Assembly (NCBI GenBank): GCA_937944065.1
Contig: CALDZS010000269.1
Coordinates: 1-6,839 of the forward strand
Direction: 5' to 3'
Source: an uncultured Amylibacter sp.
Lineage (GTDB): Bacteria > Pseudomonadota > Alphaproteobacteria > Rhodobacterales > Rhodobacteraceae
Length of the DNA stretch: 6,839 nt
Numbering within the stretch: the stretch's first letter is position 1; each line of letters starts with the position of its first letter. The notes below the pieces were generated by a model that made no database searches, was not told where the DNA came from, and worked only from the letters and a program-made list of their open reading frames with translations. Shown here piece by piece: positions 4,873 to 6,839 of the stretch. Position numbers and translations under genes: made by a program.

Positions 4873-5673
4873 CTATTTGCCTTGTTTGTGTTTTTCCCAA
4901 AGATCTGGACGGCGATCTTTGGTCAATTTTTCGGACTGTTCTTGCCGCCACGCATCCACCTTGCCGTGATGACCTGATAGCAGAACATCGGGGATCTTTC
5001 GTCCCTTCCACTCTGCTGGTTTGGTATATTGTGGATGCTCTAACAATCCTGCGGAAAAGCTCTCGTCTGCGATGCTTTCAGAATTGCCTAATACGTCCGG
5101 CAGCAAACGAACGGTTGCATCGATCAGTGCCTGAGCTGCAATCTCGCCACCTGTTAATATAAAATCTCCAAGACTGACTTCTTGAACATTGTATTCATCT
5201 AACACGCGTTCATCAACGCCCTCAAAGCGGCCACACAGAATGGTCATACCTTCTGCAGCGGCAAAGCCTTCGATCATTTTTTGCGTCATTGGTTTCCCGC
5301 GAGGAGACATATAAACCACCGGCCAAGCTGTTGGATCAACGGGCGTACCACGACGGGCATGTTCCAGGGCGGGGCCGACCACATCGGCCTTCAATACCAG
5401 ACCAGCACCACCACCAGCAGGCGGGGCATCAACGTCTTTATGTTTGCCGATGCCAAACCCGCGTAATTCAATCAGGTCCAGCTGCCACTTGCCTTCGTTA
5501 TATGCTTTGCCGATCAGGGAACTGCCCAAGACGCCCGGAAACGTTTCAGGGAACAGGGTAATTACTTTGGCCTTCCACGCACCCGCAATATCAGGGCGAT
5601 CTTTCATCAATTCTGATGGTTTCAGGGTTGGGCGAATGGCCAAGCGACCATGAGATTTGTTGTCTTTAGACAT
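4873..5673 (-). CDS. trmD: tRNA (guanine-N1-)-methyltransferase TrmD
   Basis: TrmD uses SAM to make m1G37 in tRNAs reading CCN/CGG/CUN-type codons, preventing +1 frameshifts; it works as a knotted SPOUT dimer in the cytoplasm. The 266-residue protein aligns with E. coli TrmD from Trp33 onward. Recognisable blocks are VITLFPETF (37-45), DAPPAGGGAGLVL (82-94), VYMSPRGKPMTQ (120-131), LCGRFEGVDERV (146-157), SLGDFILTGGEI (167-178), the Arg of the RLLP segment (Arg189, matching E. coli Arg154), LLEHPQYTKP (210-219) and GHHGKVDAWRQEQS. At the place of the E. coli catalytic Asp169 the residue is Glu204, preceded by Asp203. The 32 N-terminal residues have no counterpart in E. coli; I recall similar extensions in roseobacters. 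The ATG overlaps the rimM stop by one base (TGATG), implying translational coupling. Confidence 0.96.
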   Translation of the reverse strand: MSKDNKSHGRLAIRPTLKPSELMKDRPDIAGAWKAKVITLFPETFPGVLGSSLIGKAYNEGKWQLDLIELRGFGIGKHKDVDAPPAGGGAGLVLKADVVGPALEHARRGTPVDPTAWPVVYMSPRGKPMTQKMIEGFAAAEGMTILCGRFEGVDERVLDEYNVQEVSLGDFILTGGEIAAQALIDATVRLLPDVLGNSESIADESFSAGLLEHPQYTKPAEWKGRKIPDVLLSGHHGKVDAWRQEQSEKLTKDRRPDLWEKHKQGK

Positions 5674-6185
5674 CAGTTGAAAACGCCTTCGGGTGGATCA
5701 ACGATGATACGACCCGTGGCCAGATCAACCGTCGGCACCGCCTCTTTAGTGAAGGGCAAAAGGGCGTTATTCTTGGTTAGATGGGTTTTGATTTCCAAAT
5801 AGTCGCCCGCACCATGATCGAACACCGCCAAAACTTTTCCCAATTTTTCGCCGCCAGTATCATAGACATCTAGTCCAGTCAGGTCGGAATGATAAAACTC
5901 GTCGTCTGGTAGATTGGGTAATACTTCGCGTGGCACCCAAAGGGACGTACCTTTCAAAGCGTCTGCTTGATCCTTGAATTGGACACCTTTGATGCGCCCA
6001 TTAAACCCACCCTTAATAGGGCCGATGATGCGCAGATCAAAAGACTGCGAGCCATCTTCTGTTGTCAACGGACTGTAGTCGCCAATCGCTGCTGGTTCGG
6101 CGCAAAAGCTTTTGATCCGCAATTCGCCTTTCACGCCAAACCCGCCAAGGATTGCGCCCACACATACCAACGGGTTTGCTGTCAT
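5673..6185 (-). CDS. rimM: 16S rRNA processing / ribosome maturation factor RimM
   Basis: RimM assists late assembly of the 30S head, binding near S19 and S13, and is needed for efficient 16S processing. The 170-residue protein has the expected two domains. The N-terminal RimM domain (about residues 7-90) starts with VCVGAILGGFGVKGELRIKSF-type sequence and includes GRIKGVQFKDQADAL. The C-terminal PRC-barrel-like domain (about 97-168) contains DEFYHSDLTGLDVYD, GKVLAVFDHGAGDYLEI, LLPFTKEAVP and a final IIVDPPEG. Length is standard. AAAGG lies about 10 bases before the ATG. It is directly followed by trmD with a one-base stop/start overlap. Upstream, 395 bases separate it from rpsP, an unusually long gap for this pair, containing a bluB-like remnant. 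Confidence 0.95.
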   Translation of the reverse strand: MTANPLVCVGAILGGFGVKGELRIKSFCAEPAAIGDYSPLTTEDGSQSFDLRIIGPIKGGFNGRIKGVQFKDQADALKGTSLWVPREVLPNLPDDEFYHSDLTGLDVYDTGGEKLGKVLAVFDHGAGDYLEIKTHLTKNNALLPFTKEAVPTVDLATGRIIVDPPEGVFN

Positions 6186-6408
6186 TTCGTTATCGCCTTT
6201 GTAACGCGTGCAATTTATGTGTCTCTATTTGAAACAATCCGAACAGAAAAGCCATGCCCCAATTTGCTACCTTTGTATCAGGGCAGCCATTGATGGATCA
6301 GGTTTCTCTCACTCGCTCACCTCTAAATCGGAGGCTTTGGTTTTTGTTGGCTAATCAACGCGAGACTAGGGTATTAAAAATACCGACGTATATCTGCGCT
6401 GACTTGCG
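6186..6408 (-). other. Unassigned spacer upstream of rimM
   Basis: The 220 or so bases between the bluB-like remnant and rimM contain stops in all minus-strand frames and no convincing gene. A 6-bp perfect hairpin with a 3-base loop (GGTATT/AATACC, 6370-6384) lies near the remnant. It is AT-rich and lacks a following T-run, so it is not called a terminator. A short reading frame just downstream of the remnant stop, in another frame, gives SQRRYTSV, faintly like the SQPWRF continuation expected in BluB. The spacer may be decayed gene sequence, but the similarity is too weak to extend the pseudogene call. Confidence 0.4.
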
Positions 6409-6561
6409 TCATAAGCCCACTGAAGGTGCTGTTTGAAGCGCACCCGAGCAGGTGGTATGCAATTCATCTGGGATGGTGTTGGTTTTGAAATGGCGCAGAT
6501 TAGGGCGCCATCTCACGAGATATGCAAGCTCGGTAAGAAAGTCTGGCGAGAATTCTTTCAT
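6409..6561 (-). pseudogene. bluB: Decayed N-terminal fragment of a BluB-like 5,6-dimethylbenzimidazole synthase
   Basis: A 50-codon reading frame starts with ATG at 6561, 19 bases after the rpsP stop, and ends at TGA. The translation contains FSPDF (4-8), LVRWRPNLRHFKT (15-27), IPDEL (30-34), a Cys at 38 and APSVGL (45-50). This order matches the N-terminus of BluB, the oxygen-dependent flavin-destroying enzyme that makes the lower ligand of vitamin B12, where RWRRDVRxF and APSVGxxQPWR are conserved flavin-binding blocks. Intact BluB proteins are about 200 residues or more. Here the frame stops right before the PWR block, and the RRDVR motif has become RPNLR. No ribosome binding site is clear. 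I infer a truncated, non-functional relic. The identification rests on recalled family motifs, so a small unrelated peptide gene remains possible. Confidence 0.6.
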
Positions 6562-6580
6562 CGTCAAACTTTCGTACTGA

Positions 6581-6839
6581 TTACTCAGCAGCTGCTTCTT
6601 CTGCAGGTGCCTCAGCAGCGGCTTCTTCAACTGGCGCTTCTTCAGCAGGTGCAGCGGCTGCTGCTTTCGCTTCTTCTTCAGCTGCTTTTGCAGCTTCGGC
6701 AGCGGCTACTGCAGCGGCGGCTTTTTCTTCAACGCGGTCCGTTGCTTTTTTACCTGGTTTCGCTTTGACAGGGTTGTTGCGTTCAGTTTTTTCCATGTGG
6801 CCAGCGGCCTCTAGGAAACGGCATACGCGGTCTGATGGT
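6581..6839 (-). CDS. rpsP: 30S ribosomal protein S16, C-terminal part (start beyond the right edge)
   Basis: S16 (bS16) is an early-to-mid assembly protein of the 30S body. The window holds the last 85 codons plus the TAA stop. They begin in the conserved end of the S16 core, PSDRVCRFLEAAGH, where E. coli has the SDRVAALI-type segment. A linker with EKTERNNPVKAKPGKKATDR follows, and then a tail of about 45 residues made almost entirely of Ala and Glu with a few Lys, Pro and Val. E. coli S16 is about 82 residues and ends soon after the core, so this tail is an extension of the kind common in alphaproteobacteria, probably disordered or helical and exposed. An ATG at 6796 within this frame is internal (Met of HMEKTE), not the start. 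The gene heads the rimM-trmD operon seen here. Confidence 0.93.
   Translation of the reverse strand, partial: PSDRVCRFLEAAGHMEKTERNNPVKAKPGKKATDRVEEKAAAAVAAAEAAKAAEEEAKAAAAAPAEEAPVEEAAAEAPAEEAAAE
6585..6725 (-). repeat. Low-complexity GCA/GCT/GAA codon tract in rpsP
   Basis: The segment encoding the S16 tail is built from reiterated alanine and glutamate codons (GCTGCAG, GAAGAAGC and AGCAGC-like units) with short imperfect repeats. No long perfect array is present, but the composition favours replication slippage, so tail length may differ between strains. The tail appears as a Leu/Gln-rich reading on the opposite strand, which is an artefact. Confidence 0.6.

Noticed and set aside
6190..6255. 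21-codon minus-strand ORF ending just before rimM, as a leader peptide
   Set aside because: There is no properly spaced ribosome binding site and no run of one amino acid type or attenuator hairpin to support it.
6370..6384. GGTATT/AATACC hairpin as an intrinsic terminator after the bluB-like relic
   Set aside because: The stem is short and AT-rich and no T-run follows it on either strand in the right position.
6562..6630. Extension of the bluB-like frame upstream to 6630
   Set aside because: This part overlaps the rpsP 3' end in another frame and encodes an S16-derived shadow; BluB similarity begins only at the ATG at 6561.
6433..6768. Plus-strand Leu/Gln-rich ORF of 111 codons
   Set aside because: The Leu/Gln runs are the complement of the Ala/Glu codon tract in rpsP, so the reading is an artefact.

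Overview
The window reads as chromosomal core sequence from an alphaproteobacterium, most likely a marine Rhodobacteraceae (Roseobacter group) member of moderate GC. The evidence is a MipZ-type division ATPase close to the Caulobacter protein, a ClpS next to an RsmC-like methyltransferase, an S16 with a long Ala/Glu tail, a cysteine-free L31, and a TrmD with a roughly 32-residue N-terminal extension. All of these are family-level recognitions made by eye; no database search was run. 

Layout. At the left, on the minus strand, clpS (336-671) has a good sigma-70-type promoter and is followed by the start of an RsmC-like methyltransferase that runs off the left edge. A spacer of about 300 bases separates clpS from a divergent plus-strand gene (979-2415) encoding a secreted D-Ala-D-Ala carboxypeptidase with a C-terminal SPOR domain. 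That gene meets mipZ (minus, 2412-3212) tail to tail, with the two stop codons overlapping. The rest of the window is a minus-strand translation cluster read right to left: rpsP (partial at the right edge), a decayed bluB-like fragment, rimM, trmD, a LysE/RhtB-family exporter, a 313-base leader, rplS and rpmE, closed by a strong hairpin terminator at 3291-3317. 

How the genes relate. rpsP, rimM, trmD and rplS form the classical operon for ribosome maturation and tRNA m1G37 methylation, here extended by rpmE. rimM and trmD overlap by one base, and the lysE-family gene follows trmD after four bases. A consensus -35 in the leader suggests that rplS-rpmE also has its own promoter. MipZ (division-site placement) and the SPOR carboxypeptidase (septal peptidoglycan trimming) are both envelope/division proteins but are transcribed convergently. 

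The most unusual points are the 50-codon remnant resembling the N-terminus of 5,6-dimethylbenzimidazole synthase (BluB) between rpsP and rimM, a Glu where E. coli TrmD has its catalytic Asp, the long structured leader before rplS, and a perfect hairpin straddling the clpS stop codon. I saw no CRISPR array, insertion sequence, tRNA or rRNA gene, and no clear sign of an undescribed multi-gene system.
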